From assembly GCA_031266435.1 (NCBI GenBank), contig JAISAZ010000086.1:1-64000 (forward strand): a stretch of DNA of 64,000 bases, in the 5' to 3' direction. The translations under genes and the position numbers were made by a program. This DNA comes from Accumulibacter sp. (GTDB taxonomy: Bacteria; Pseudomonadota; Gammaproteobacteria; Burkholderiales; Rhodocyclaceae). A model generated the notes under the pieces. That model saw nothing but the letters and a program-made list of their open reading frames with translations, was not told the DNA's origin and did no database searches. The number at the start of each line of letters is the position of its first letter. The first letter of the stretch is position 1. This document shows positions 1 through 8,283 of this stretch, piece by piece.

Positions 1-7
1 CTTTCAT

Positions 8-1493
8 CCCAGATTGTCCATTAGCCCCCATTAGGGGCCAAGGATGACAGAGGGAACGGAGGCATGGTTCCAGAGTCCGGCGAACCAAGCGCGTTTGCGG
101 CGGGGTAGGGAGAGCATAAGGCGATTCTGGGAGGCGTCGCGATGCCAAGAAGCGCCGATGCTCAACACCAGGCCATGCAAGGTGGAAAGGGTATGCTGGA
201 TTCTGGAACGCAGCACGGCCTGACGGAACAGGCTCATGAGGTTGTAGGCCAGCATGGCAAAGCCCAACGCCGCTTCCGTGGCCCAGAAGTTCCGCATGTT
301 GAAGGCGTCCAAGCCGAAATCGGCCTTCAGTTCCTTGATCCGGTTCTCGCAATCGGCCCGTCCCCGGTAGGTGCGCCAAACCTCCACCATCGGCAGGTCC
401 AGGCAGGTCACGAAGGCGCCATAGCGCCAGCCCTGAATATCCGGATCATCTGCGAACAACGACAGGGTCTTGCCCGGCGCCGTCTTGCGCTTGACCGATT
501 GACGCACGACAATGAACCGCCGCGCCGTCTTCCAGCCCCCCGCCTGGTACCACAGTTCGGCCAGTTCCAGCCCCGCCTCCAGTGCCCACCAGTCACTGAC
601 TTGATAGAGCTTCCGTTGCGGCGGCTGGGTCAGCCGGGCCGCAATGATGTAGGGAATACACTTGCCTTCCAGAGCCAACAGGATGGTCTCGTCGAAGAAG
701 CCGCTGTCCGCGCGTAACAGTCCCACGATCTTGTCGCCCAAATGATGCAGGGTCGATTCGAGAAATTGCAGGAAGTTGTTCGCGCTGTGCGCATTGCCGG
801 ACCGCAGCCAGAAGTTGGCCACCAGACGCGCTTCGGCAACAAAGGCCAGGAGCGGATGATGACTGACCCGACCGCGCCGGTTGGTGTTGTACCCCCGCGC
901 AGCGCCTTCCTGCTCCCCGTTCCGGGTGATGACCGTGGAATCCACGTCCAGCGTCACCTTCTTAAGTGCGCCGATCTTGCCAAAGCACCAGCGATAAATC
1001 TCGGCTTGCACCCGCTCGTTGCTCAGCATGTCGAAGCGGCCAAACAGCCGCATGATGGCTTTGTGCCCAGCCGCCTTCGTCCAGCCGAACAGACGCACCA
1101 GCGTGCCATCCATGCGCACGGTTTCAGCGTGCGCGAACCGGCAGGCACCGCACCAGATCGAGACGATGAATTGCTCGACCAACTGCAAGGGCGCATACCC
1201 CCGATTGGAACGAGGTGCGGGTAATCCCCAGTCGGCCGCCGCCTGCCGGAACCCCATGCTGTCGAGCATCTGCTTGAACAATGCCAGACCCCCCCACGCC
1301 GTTACTTCCCGCTCGGAAAAACTGACCGAAAACCCCTCCCCCTTTAGCCCGAATTGACCCATGTCGTCTTCTATCCCAGTGATTCAACACCATTCCCTCG
1401 AATGGTATCCATTAGAACCCGCCCCACACCCCTCTCACCAAACAAGCTCAGTTTGCCTCAAATCCACAAAAAATGGCTAATGGACAATCTGGG
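8..1493. mobile_element. Complete IS1380-family insertion sequence
   Basis: The ends carry perfect 19-bp inverted repeats, CCCAGATTGTCCATTAGCC at 8-26 and its reverse complement at 1475-1493. They are flanked by a direct duplication TTCAT (3-7 and 1494-1498), as expected of a transposed copy. One full-length transposase fills the element. The length of about 1.49 kb is shorter than the typical 1.6-1.9 kb I associate with this family, but the transposase motifs fit it. The intact ends and open frame suggest recent insertion and possible activity. Confidence 0.88.
31..1362 (-). CDS. IS1380-family DDE transposase
   Basis: This 443-residue protein catalyses cut-and-paste transposition of the surrounding element. 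The family signature is visible near residue 140 as LDVDSTVITRNGEQEGAARG, followed by the YNTNRRGRVSHHPLLAF block, and the first catalytic aspartate lies in the DVDST segment. The region RTYRGRADCENRIKELK resembles the Y(2)R(3)E(6)K signature with the last catalytic glutamate. The frame is intact from start to stop and fills almost the whole space between the inverted repeats. Antisense ORFs in the track are shadows of this gene. Confidence 0.9.
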   Translation of the reverse strand: MGQFGLKGEGFSVSFSEREVTAWGGLALFKQMLDSMGFRQAAADWGLPAPRSNRGYAPLQLVEQFIVSIWCGACRFAHAETVRMDGTLVRLFGWTKAAGHKAIMRLFGRFDMLSNERVQAEIYRWCFGKIGALKKVTLDVDSTVITRNGEQEGAARGYNTNRRGRVSHHPLLAFVAEARLVANFWLRSGNAHSANNFLQFLESTLHHLGDKIVGLLRADSGFFDETILLALEGKCIPYIIAARLTQPPQRKLYQVSDWWALEAGLELAELWYQAGGWKTARRFIVVRQSVKRKTAPGKTLSLFADDPDIQGWRYGAFVTCLDLPMVEVWRTYRGRADCENRIKELKADFGLDAFNMRNFWATEAALGFAMLAYNLMSLFRQAVLRSRIQHTLSTLHGLVLSIGASWHRDASQNRLMLSLPRRKRAWFAGLWNHASVPSVILGP

Positions 1494-1605
1494 TTCATTT
1501 GAACTCCTGGAAAAGCGGATTCGTTTACGAAGGGGAACACGAGGCGACGTAAGCTCGAACGAAACTTCGGACAAAGGCCAAGGCACAGCCATCAAGGTGA
1601 GAAAA

Positions 1606-1914
1606 ATGAGGCTGTCGAGCGCGTTTACCGCTTTCTTTTGCTTTTTTTGCCTGTTCTATATCGCGGATTACAACTCGGTTCTTTTCAGGGTGTTGGGTAG
1701 TGACAGGGCGGCGCTACGCGAGGGCGTTTGGGACGTCCTGAAATTCGATGTCGTTTATGCGCTATGTTTTGGAGCGCTCGCGTCCATTTTTATCCTGGGG
1801 AAAGATTTCTTTCTGAAAAAATCGTTTTATTTCAATCTGTTGATAATATTTGCCTGCCTGTCTTTTGTCTTTTGGCACATGGGTAGAATTACCCTGTCGG
1901 TGCATTCGGTATGA
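1606..1914 (+). CDS. Small predicted membrane protein
   Basis: The track ORF begins inside the IS, but the real start is probably the ATG at 1606, which has AAGGTGAG just upstream. The 102-residue product has three hydrophobic stretches (about residues 5-24, 43-63 and 72-92), so it is likely an inner-membrane protein with three passes. I do not recognise a family. The IS inserted about 110 bp upstream and may have replaced its promoter region. Confidence 0.5.
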   Translation: MRLSSAFTAFFCFFCLFYIADYNSVLFRVLGSDRAALREGVWDVLKFDVVYALCFGALASIFILGKDFFLKKSFYFNLLIIFACLSFVFWHMGRITLSVHSV

Positions 1915-1920
1915 CGTGGG

Positions 1921-2140
1921 CGCCCATCAGAGGATAGAAGACAGAGGACAGACGACAGACGACAGAGCGGCCTTCGGCCTCAGACGACAGAGCGGCCTTC
2001 GGCCTTTGTGACCGGTAATAAGATGAAAACCGATCGGTGTTTCAACGATCTTTCTCCGGCGGCGGAGCCACCGCCAACCGATTTGCTCCCTGATACATGA
2101 TTCCTGATACCTGATCTCCCGCCAAAAGAGTAAAATAGTG
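1921..2140. repeat. Mosaic intergenic repeat, copy 1
   Basis: The stretch contains tandem degenerate octamers (gacagaag, gacagagg and similar), two copies of agagcggccttcggcct, then a module with CCGATCGGTGTTTCAACG and a GGCGGCG...CGCC stem, then runs of tgatacctgat type. The same modules recur near 2.6, 11.7, 27.5 and 31.1 kb. No ORF in it has a convincing start. Confidence 0.8.
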
Positions 2141-2163
2141 ATACATATGCGTATGGAGGCATT

Positions 2164-2607
2164 ATGTTCCAACATATTTTCGTTCCCACCGACGGTTCCG
2201 ACCTCTCCCAAGAAACCGCGCGCCGCGCGATCACGTTCGCCAAGGAAATCGGCGCGAGAATCACCGCTTTTTACGCCAAGCCGGGCTACCCCGTCGCGTA
2301 TTACGGTGAAGGCGCGCTGATTGACCCCGTCGCCCCCGAAAAATTCGTCGAAATGGCGGACCAACAAGCCGCCGAATTCCTCGATTTCATCAAAAAGCTC
2401 AGCGAAGAAGCCGGCGTACCTTGCGAAACCACCTCCGCGACGAGCGACGCGCCCTACGAAGCCATCATCGAAGCGGCGACCGAGTGCGGCTGCGACCTCA
2501 TCTTCATGGCATCCCACGGGCGCCGAGGGATCAGCGCCCTCCTGCTCGGCAGCGAGACGAACAAGGTCCTCACCTACTCGAAGATTCCCGTACTCGTCTA
2601 CCGCTGA
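2164..2607 (+). CDS. Universal stress protein, UspA family
   Basis: A 147-residue single-domain Usp protein of typical length. It starts with MFQHIFVPTDGSDLS, and the C-terminal nucleotide-binding signature G-2x-G-9x-G(S/T) is readable in ASHGRRGISALLLGSETN, so it probably binds ATP. A good ribosome site (GGAGGC) lies seven bases before the ATG. It stands alone between two copies of the intergenic repeat family, so its transcription is probably independent of its neighbours. The physiological role cannot be set from the sequence. Confidence 0.9.
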   Translation: MFQHIFVPTDGSDLSQETARRAITFAKEIGARITAFYAKPGYPVAYYGEGALIDPVAPEKFVEMADQQAAEFLDFIKKLSEEAGVPCETTSATSDAPYEAIIEAATECGCDLIFMASHGRRGISALLLGSETNKVLTYSKIPVLVYR

Positions 2608-2912
2608 TTATTCAGGGATCAGGGATCAGGGATCAGGAAACAGGAGACAGAGGACAGGAGACAGAGCGCTCGCATCTGAAGACAGAAGATAGAAGACAGA
2701 GCGCTCGCTTTGTGATCAGTTTTCAGTAAAACCCCTCCCCATCCCTCCCCTTGTCAGGGGAGGGAGCCACGAGTCTTCCCTCCCTGACATCAGCTATCGG
2801 GCATCAGAAATCAGGCGTCGGATAAAAACCGATCGGTGTTTCAAAGCTCTTTCTCCGGCGGCGAAGCCGCCGGTAACCGATCTGATTCCTGTCCTCTGAT
2901 CCCTGATCCCTG
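2608..2912. repeat. Mosaic intergenic repeat, copy 2
   Basis: It starts directly after the usp stop codon with tandem atcaggg/gacagag units, continues with a CCCTCCCCTTGTCAGGGGAG element, then the CCGATCGGTGTTTC module with a GGCGGCGAAGCCGCC stem. It ends at the stop codon of the ClpX-like gene. Two protein-coding genes are therefore separated only by repeat modules. Confidence 0.8.
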
Positions 2913-2913
2913 C

Positions 2914-3999
2914 TCACGCCCTCCGCAAAAAACGCGGCTCTTCGAACAGCGAATGGATTTCGACGCGCCCGATTTCGGGATGATCCGGGACGAGGTAAAG
3001 CACCGGCGTCATCAACTCCTCGAAAATCCCGCGTAAACTCCGCGCGCCCGTCTTGTACTCGATGGCGATCTCCGCGATCTGCTCGAACACGCGCGGGCCG
3101 ATCTGCAATTCGACGTTCTCCTCGCGGAAAACCTCGATGTACTGCCGGTAGATCGAATTCTTGGGAATGCTCATGATGCGGATCAGCATATCCCTCCCAA
3201 GGTCATTCAGATTCGCGACGATCGGCAAACGCCCGGTGAATTCCGGGATCAGCCCGAACTCGAACAAATCGGTCGGCTTGACGCGCTTGTTCAAGCGGTC
3301 GAGGATATTCTGATTCTCCTCGGTCGTCGTCGAGATGAACCCGAAAGTATGCGTCCGCGCCATGATGCTCTCCAGCCCGACGAAAGCGCCGCCGCAGATA
3401 AAAAGAATATTCGTCGTATCGACGTAAAGATTCTCCCTCAGTTTGACCTGCGAACCCTCCATGATCTTCAGTAGCGCGTGCTGGACGCTTTCCCCCGAAG
3501 TCGCGCGCGGCGCGTCGCCCTTGCTCGCCTTGAGCTTGTCGATTTCGTCAATGAACACGATCCCGAGCTGAGCCTTCTCGACGTCGCCGTTCGCGCGGTC
3601 GAGCAAGCGAAGCAAAGCCGCCTCGATCTCCTCGTTGACGTACTTCGTCTGCGCGAGCGAAGTCGCATCCGCCGTGACGAAAGGCACGCTGAGCATCCGC
3701 GACAAGGTCTCGCACATCAGCGTCTTCCCGGTCCCGGATGACCCGATGAGCAAAACATTGCTCTTGGAAAGCCCGGAATCCTTATCGCGCAAGGTCGAAA
3801 TCTTCCGGTAATGCGAATAGACCGCGACGGCCAGAACCTTCTTCGCCTCCTCCTGCCCGACGACGTACTGGTCAAGGAATCTAACGATCGTGCTCGGTGT
3901 GGTTTCTTTGGGCAGCAAGACAATCTCCTTCCGGGGCGCAATATCAGCCGCTATTATGGCGCTTTGGGACGCCTCCGCGCGAGATATTCGCGCAAGCAC
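2914..3999 (-). CDS. ClpX-like AAA+ unfoldase without zinc-binding domain
   Basis: This 361-residue protein aligns by eye with the AAA+ core of ClpX: YVVGQEEAKKVLAVAVYSHYR, Walker A GSSGTGKT, Walker B IVFIDEIDK, LIPEFTGRLP and the sensor-2 segment KTGARSLRGI. It lacks the N-terminal Cys4 zinc domain that canonical ClpX uses for adaptors and for dimerisation. The ClpP-docking IGF loop position reads THTFGFIS, so the tripeptide is FGF. There is no clpP beside it. It is probably a paralogue of housekeeping ClpX with altered substrate entry; activity with ClpP is plausible but unproven. The start is uncertain because the first 30 residues are not conserved. Confidence 0.85.
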   Translation of the reverse strand: MLARISRAEASQSAIIAADIAPRKEIVLLPKETTPSTIVRFLDQYVVGQEEAKKVLAVAVYSHYRKISTLRDKDSGLSKSNVLLIGSSGTGKTLMCETLSRMLSVPFVTADATSLAQTKYVNEEIEAALLRLLDRANGDVEKAQLGIVFIDEIDKLKASKGDAPRATSGESVQHALLKIMEGSQVKLRENLYVDTTNILFICGGAFVGLESIMARTHTFGFISTTTEENQNILDRLNKRVKPTDLFEFGLIPEFTGRLPIVANLNDLGRDMLIRIMSIPKNSIYRQYIEVFREENVELQIGPRVFEQIAEIAIEYKTGARSLRGIFEELMTPVLYLVPDHPEIGRVEIHSLFEEPRFLRRA

Positions 4000-4000
4000 T

Positions 4001-4035
4001 ATAGCTTGGGCTTCACTTCGCTCAGCCCAAGCTAT
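4001..4035. repeat. Inverted repeat of the AGCCCAAC/AGCCCAAG family
   Basis: Perfect 12-bp arms, ATAGCTTGGGCT at 4001-4012 and AGCCCAAGCTAT at 4024-4035, flank an 11-bp loop. It lies directly upstream of the ClpX-like start codon. Related GTTGGGCT...AGCCCAAC sequences occur at 11.88-11.97 kb and near 31.56 kb. It could act as a 5' hairpin on the ClpX-like mRNA or be a dispersed repeat. Confidence 0.7.
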
Positions 4036-4163
4036 ACACGCTATAGGGTTGAACTCCCCGAAATTTTCGGGTAGCTGCCCTCGGTACCCTCGCGCGAGGG
4101 AGCGGAGAATTCAAGAATTCGTGAATCAGGCCGCCTCTGCCCTGAATCATTGACTTCAACGAC

Positions 4164-5726
4164 TCATTCCCACTCGATCGTCGCAGGCGGTTTTCCTGAA
4201 ATGTCGTAGACGACGCGATTGATTCCCCGGACTTCGTTGATGATGCGGTTCGAGATTTTCGCGAGCAGGGCGTGCGGTAGTTCTGCCCATTGCGCCGTCA
4301 TGAAGTCTTGCGTCTGGACGGCGCGGAGCGCGACCGTGTATTCGAAGGTACGCGCGTCGCCCATGACGCCGACGGATTTGACCGGCAGGAAGACGGCGAA
4401 GGCCTGGTTGGTTTTGTCGTACCAGCCTGAAGCGCGGAGTTCGTCGATGTAGATGGCGTCCGCGCGGCGGAGAAGGTCGGCGAATTCCTTTTTCACTTCG
4501 CCGAGGATTCTCACGCCGAGGCCGGGGCCGGGGAAGGGGTGCCGAAAGACCATTTCGCGCGGCAGTCCCAGCGCCAGCCCCAACTCGCGGACTTCGTCCT
4601 TGAAGAGTTCGCGCAACGGTTCGATGAGTTTCAGGTCGAGCGTTTCGGGTAAGCCACCGACGTTGTGGTGGCTTTTGATCGTGTGTGCTTTTTTGATTCG
4701 GCTTCCGGCGGACTCAATGACGTCAGGGTAAATCGTTCCTTGCGCGAGCCAGCGTGCTCCTTTTAGTTTTTGGGCTTCGGCTTGAAAGACTTCGATGAAT
4801 TCTCGCCCGATGATCTTGCGTTTTTCTTCGGGGTCGGAGACGCCGTGCAGCGGGCGCAGGAACTGTTCGGACGCGTCGACGTGAATGACCTTGACGCCGA
4901 GGTTGCGCGCGAAGGTTTGCATGACTTGCGCCGCTTCGTTGAGGCGCAGGAGTCCGTTGTCGACGAAGACGCAGGTGAGCCGGTCACCGATCGCGCGGTG
5001 GAGCAAGGCAGCGACGACGGACGAGTCGACGCCGCCGGAGAGTCCGAGAATGACTTCGTCGTCGCCGACGAGCGCGCGCGCGTGGGCGACGGCTTCTTCG
5101 ACGTAGTCGGGCATGTTCCAGTCGTTCCCGCAGGCGCAGATGTCGTGAACGAAGTGTGCAAAGATTTCCTTGCCTTTGAGGGTGTGCGTGACTTCGGGGT
5201 GGAACTGGACGCCGAAAAATCGGCGCGCTTCGTCGGACATCGCGGCGATCGCGCACGATTCGTTGTCGGCGATGATTTTGAAACCCGGCGGCAGTTCGGC
5301 GACTTTGTCGCCGTGGCTCATCCAGACGTCGAGGAGGATTTCTCCCGCTTCGTTGATCCGGTCGGTTATCCCTTCAAAAAAACTCGATGCGGGGCGGACG
5401 CGGATCTGCGCGTAGCCGAATTCTCTTTTTCCCGTGCTTTCGACCTTGCCGCCGAGTTGTTGCGCCATCGTCTGCATTCCGTAGCAGATTCCCAGTACGG
5501 GGACGCCCAATTCGAAGACGACTTGCGGCGCGCGCCAGTCGTCGGCTTCATAGACCGAATTCGGCCCGCCGGACAGGATGATTCCCTGCGGGGCGAAATC
5601 ACGGATGAATCGTTCGCCGATGTCGAAGGGGTGCAGCTCGCAATAGACTTGCTGTTCCCGGACACGCCGCGCGATGAGTTGCGAAACCTGCGACCCGAAG
5701 TCGAGGATGAGGATTTTTTGGCGCAT
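4164..5726 (-). CDS. guaA: GMP synthase (glutamine-hydrolysing)
   Basis: Converts XMP to GMP with glutamine and ATP in the cytoplasm. The 520-residue length is normal. The class I amidotransferase domain shows the nucleophile motif [11 protein letters not shown] and the histidine/glutamate of [12 protein letters not shown]. The ATP-pyrophosphatase domain shows the P-loop [15 protein letters not shown]. The C-terminal dimerisation domain ends in the canonical KPPATIEWE. It lies 32 bases downstream of guaB on the same strand, so the two form the usual guaBA purine operon. Confidence 0.97.
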   Translation of the reverse strand: MRQKILILDFGSQVSQLIARRVREQQVYCELHPFDIGERFIRDFAPQGIILSGGPNSVYEADDWRAPQVVFELGVPVLGICYGMQTMAQQLGGKVESTGKREFGYAQIRVRPASSFFEGITDRINEAGEILLDVWMSHGDKVAELPPGFKIIADNESCAIAAMSDEARRFFGVQFHPEVTHTLKGKEIFAHFVHDICACGNDWNMPDYVEEAVAHARALVGDDEVILGLSGGVDSSVVAALLHRAIGDRLTCVFVDNGLLRLNEAAQVMQTFARNLGVKVIHVDASEQFLRPLHGVSDPEEKRKIIGREFIEVFQAEAQKLKGARWLAQGTIYPDVIESAGSRIKKAHTIKSHHNVGGLPETLDLKLIEPLRELFKDEVRELGLALGLPREMVFRHPFPGPGLGVRILGEVKKEFADLLRRADAIYIDELRASGWYDKTNQAFAVFLPVKSVGVMGDARTFEYTVALRAVQTQDFMTAQWAELPHALLAKISNRIINEVRGINRVVYDISGKPPATIEWE

Positions 5727-5758
5727 TTTTCAGAAAAATGGGGTTCGCGGCGCGGCGC

Positions 5759-7219
5759 TCATACGATGTGGTAGTTTGGCGCTTCTTTGGTGATTTGTAC
5801 GTCGTGGACGTGCGATTCGCGGATGCCCGCCGACGTGATTTCGACGAATTCGGCGCGCTTACGCATCGCTTCGACCGTCGCCGCGCCGAGATAGCCCATC
5901 GAGGAACGCAGGCCGCCGGTCAGTTGGTGAATCACGTTGACGACCGAGCCTTTGTAGGGGACGCGCCCTTCGATTCCTTCGGGGACGAGTTTGTTGATAT
6001 TCGACGATACATCCTGGAAGTAGCGGTCGGCGGACCCGGCCGCCATCGCGCTGAGCGAACCCATCCCGCGGTAGGATTTGTACGACCGCCCCTGGTAAAG
6101 CTCGACGTCGCCCGGCGCTTCTTCTGTTCCGGCGAAAAGCCCGCCGAGCATGACCGAATGCGCGCCGGCGGCGATCGCCTTGCAAATGTCGCCCGAATAA
6201 CGAATGCCGCCGTCGGCGAGGACGGGGACGTCGGCGGCGTCGAGCGCTTCGGTCACCATCTGGACCGCCGTGATCTGCGGTACGCCGACGCCCGCGACGA
6301 TGCGCGTCGTGCAGATCGAACCGGGGCCGATCCCGACCTTGACGCCGTCGGCGCCGTGGTCTCGCAAGGCGCGCGCGGCGTCTGCCGTCGCAATATTGCC
6401 GCCGATGACGTCGATTTTCGGAAAGTTTTTCTTCACCCAGAGCACTCTGTCGAGAACGCCCTGCGAGTGACCGTGCGCCGTATCGACGACGATCACGTCG
6501 ACGCCTGCTTCGGCGAGGAGTTCGACCCGCTCTTCGGTGCCCGCGCCGACGCCGATCGCAGCGCCGACGTTCAGCTTTCCGAGGCTGTCCTTGCTCGCGA
6601 GGGGGTGCTCGGTCGTCTTGATGATGTCTTTGACCGTAATCAGCCCGCAGAGTTCGAAGGCGTCGTTGACGACGAGGACGCGCTCCAGGCGGTGTTTGTG
6701 AATCAGCGCCTTGCCTTCTTCGACGGTCGTCCCTTCCTTGACAGTCACGAGGCGCTCGCACGGCGTCATGATCGCGCGGACAGGCTGATCGAGATTCGTT
6801 TCAAAGCGCAGGTCGCGGTTGGTCACGATCCCGACGACGACGCGCCCTTCGAGGACGGGGAAGCCGGAAAATTTGTGCTGGCGCGTCAGTTCCAGCACTT
6901 CGCGGACGGACATCGTCGGCGGAATGCTGATCGGGTCTTTGAGCACACCGGATTCGAAGCGCTTGACTTTCGCCACTTCGGCGGCCTGCGCCTTCGGACT
7001 GAAATTCTTGTGGATGATGCCGATGCCACCTTCCTGCGCCAGAACGATGGCGAGGCGACTTTCGGTCACGGTATCCATCGCGGCGGAAACCAGGGGAATG
7101 TTGATCGAGATATTGCGCGTCAGCCGGGTTTTCAGGTCGACTTCTCGCGGTAAAACACACGAATGGGCGGGAAGCAGGAGGACATCGTCAAAGGTAAGCG
7201 CACGTTGAATCACACGCAT
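5759..7219 (-). CDS. guaB: IMP dehydrogenase
   Basis: Oxidises IMP to XMP with NAD, the committed step to guanine nucleotides. The 486-residue protein has the barrel interrupted by a CBS pair (roughly residues 95-205). The catalytic loop [15 protein letters not shown] contains the active-site cysteine, and VDTAHGHS and the GGIRYSGD phosphate site are visible. It is the first gene of a guaBA operon. The start has a convincing N-terminus ([15 protein letters not shown]) typical of the family. Confidence 0.97.
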   Translation of the reverse strand: MRVIQRALTFDDVLLLPAHSCVLPREVDLKTRLTRNISINIPLVSAAMDTVTESRLAIVLAQEGGIGIIHKNFSPKAQAAEVAKVKRFESGVLKDPISIPPTMSVREVLELTRQHKFSGFPVLEGRVVVGIVTNRDLRFETNLDQPVRAIMTPCERLVTVKEGTTVEEGKALIHKHRLERVLVVNDAFELCGLITVKDIIKTTEHPLASKDSLGKLNVGAAIGVGAGTEERVELLAEAGVDVIVVDTAHGHSQGVLDRVLWVKKNFPKIDVIGGNIATADAARALRDHGADGVKVGIGPGSICTTRIVAGVGVPQITAVQMVTEALDAADVPVLADGGIRYSGDICKAIAAGAHSVMLGGLFAGTEEAPGDVELYQGRSYKSYRGMGSLSAMAAGSADRYFQDVSSNINKLVPEGIEGRVPYKGSVVNVIHQLTGGLRSSMGYLGAATVEAMRKRAEFVEITSAGIRESHVHDVQITKEAPNYHIV

Positions 7220-7290
7220 GGTCTATAATCCAGGGTTACGAAGGTGGTATTATATCGCATGCTCCTAACCCTTGGTTTCAGAGGACATTT

Positions 7291-7743
7291 ATGAAACGCT
7301 TCGTTTTTCTATCCGCCGCGCTGCTCGTCTCGGCGCTCGCTCAGGCTCAGATTTATCAATGGAAGGACTCGAGCGGAAAAACCATCATTTCCGACAAGCC
7401 CCCGACGGACGCGCAACAGGCGCGCAAGATCGAGGGGGGCACGCCTCCCGCGAGTTCCAATTCTTCCGCGTCGGAAAATAAATCGCTGGCGGAACAGGAA
7501 CTCGAATTCCGAAAGCGCCGGAAGGAATCCCAGGAAAACGCTGAAAAGCAACAAAAGAGCGAGCAACAGGCTCAGCAGCAGAAAAAATTCTGCGCGGGAC
7601 TGACGAACCGGATGCGGACTTTCCAGTCCGGTGAGCGCATCGCCATGCGGGACGACAAGGGAGAGCGTTACTTCCTTGACGATAACCAGCGGGCGCAGGA
7701 AATCCAGGAAATGCAGCAGGAAATGGACAAAAACTGTCAGTAG
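7291..7743 (+). CDS. DUF4124-domain periplasmic protein
   Basis: A 150-residue secreted protein. Residues 1-19 form a signal peptide with a hydrophobic core and an AQAQ cleavage region. The DUF4124 motif follows as IYQWKDSSGKTIISDKPP. A charged, Gln/Glu-rich helical stretch (about 65-105) and one Cys at each end of the mature C-terminal half follow. Genes of this type commonly sit beside guaB in betaproteobacteria; the function is unknown. It is transcribed divergently from guaB. Confidence 0.8.
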   Translation: MKRFVFLSAALLVSALAQAQIYQWKDSSGKTIISDKPPTDAQQARKIEGGTPPASSNSSASENKSLAEQELEFRKRRKESQENAEKQQKSEQQAQQQKKFCAGLTNRMRTFQSGERIAMRDDKGERYFLDDNQRAQEIQEMQQEMDKNCQ

Positions 7744-7842
7744 TCAGTAGGCTGGAAACTCCGCCGATTCAGGGGAGTCCCAGTGGCACACGGCCCACTC
7801 TTTGACGCCAAGGCGCGTGAAGTGGGCCGGACAGGAAAAAAG

Positions 7843-8079
7843 TTATAGCGACAGCGAGGCCAGCAAGCCGGACAATTCCGTACGCAAGGTGTTCGCTTCG
7901 GTATCCAGCTTTTCCAGTTTCGCGTGGTCCGCGTCCGTCGCCCTGCCTACCATCACCGCACGCAGGGGGCGGGTACTTTCGGCGTCGATCTCTTCCAGGC
8001 GCGAAAGTATCCGTACCCGCACGATCTGATCCGCCGTCAGGGTTTTTTGCGAATAGCTGGCGCCGCTGCTCTGTTCCAT
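7843..8079 (-). CDS. Small hypothetical helical protein
   Basis: A 78-residue protein preceded by a perfect AGGAGG ribosome site, which supports it as a real gene. It is charged and predicted mostly helical, with a heptad-like KLEKLDTEANTLRTEL segment suggesting a short coiled coil. No signal or membrane segment is visible. I do not recognise a family. A 9-bp inverted repeat (CGGCCCACT / AGTGGGCCG) lies just beyond its stop and may serve as a transcript end. Confidence 0.55.
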   Translation of the reverse strand: MEQSSGASYSQKTLTADQIVRVRILSRLEEIDAESTRPLRAVMVGRATDADHAKLEKLDTEANTLRTELSGLLASLSL

Positions 8080-8283
8080 GTATAAATCCTCCTGTATCTA
8101 TCACTTGATCTTGTTGTGCTTTTCATCCCTTGTGCTTCCCTTTCCAAGTCGCACCCGTCCCTGATTTGGAAGCACAATGAACGTTCGACCGCGACGCCAC
8201 TGGCGTGGCGACCGACAAACCCGGCAATCGCGCCAAACATATACTTTACATCAATCGCATTATCATTGGCAGTGTTTTGAAGC

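Noticed and set aside
1921-2140. Octamer repeat tracts as CRISPR arrays
   Set aside because: Repeats are short and degenerate and not separated by unique spacers; no cas genes.
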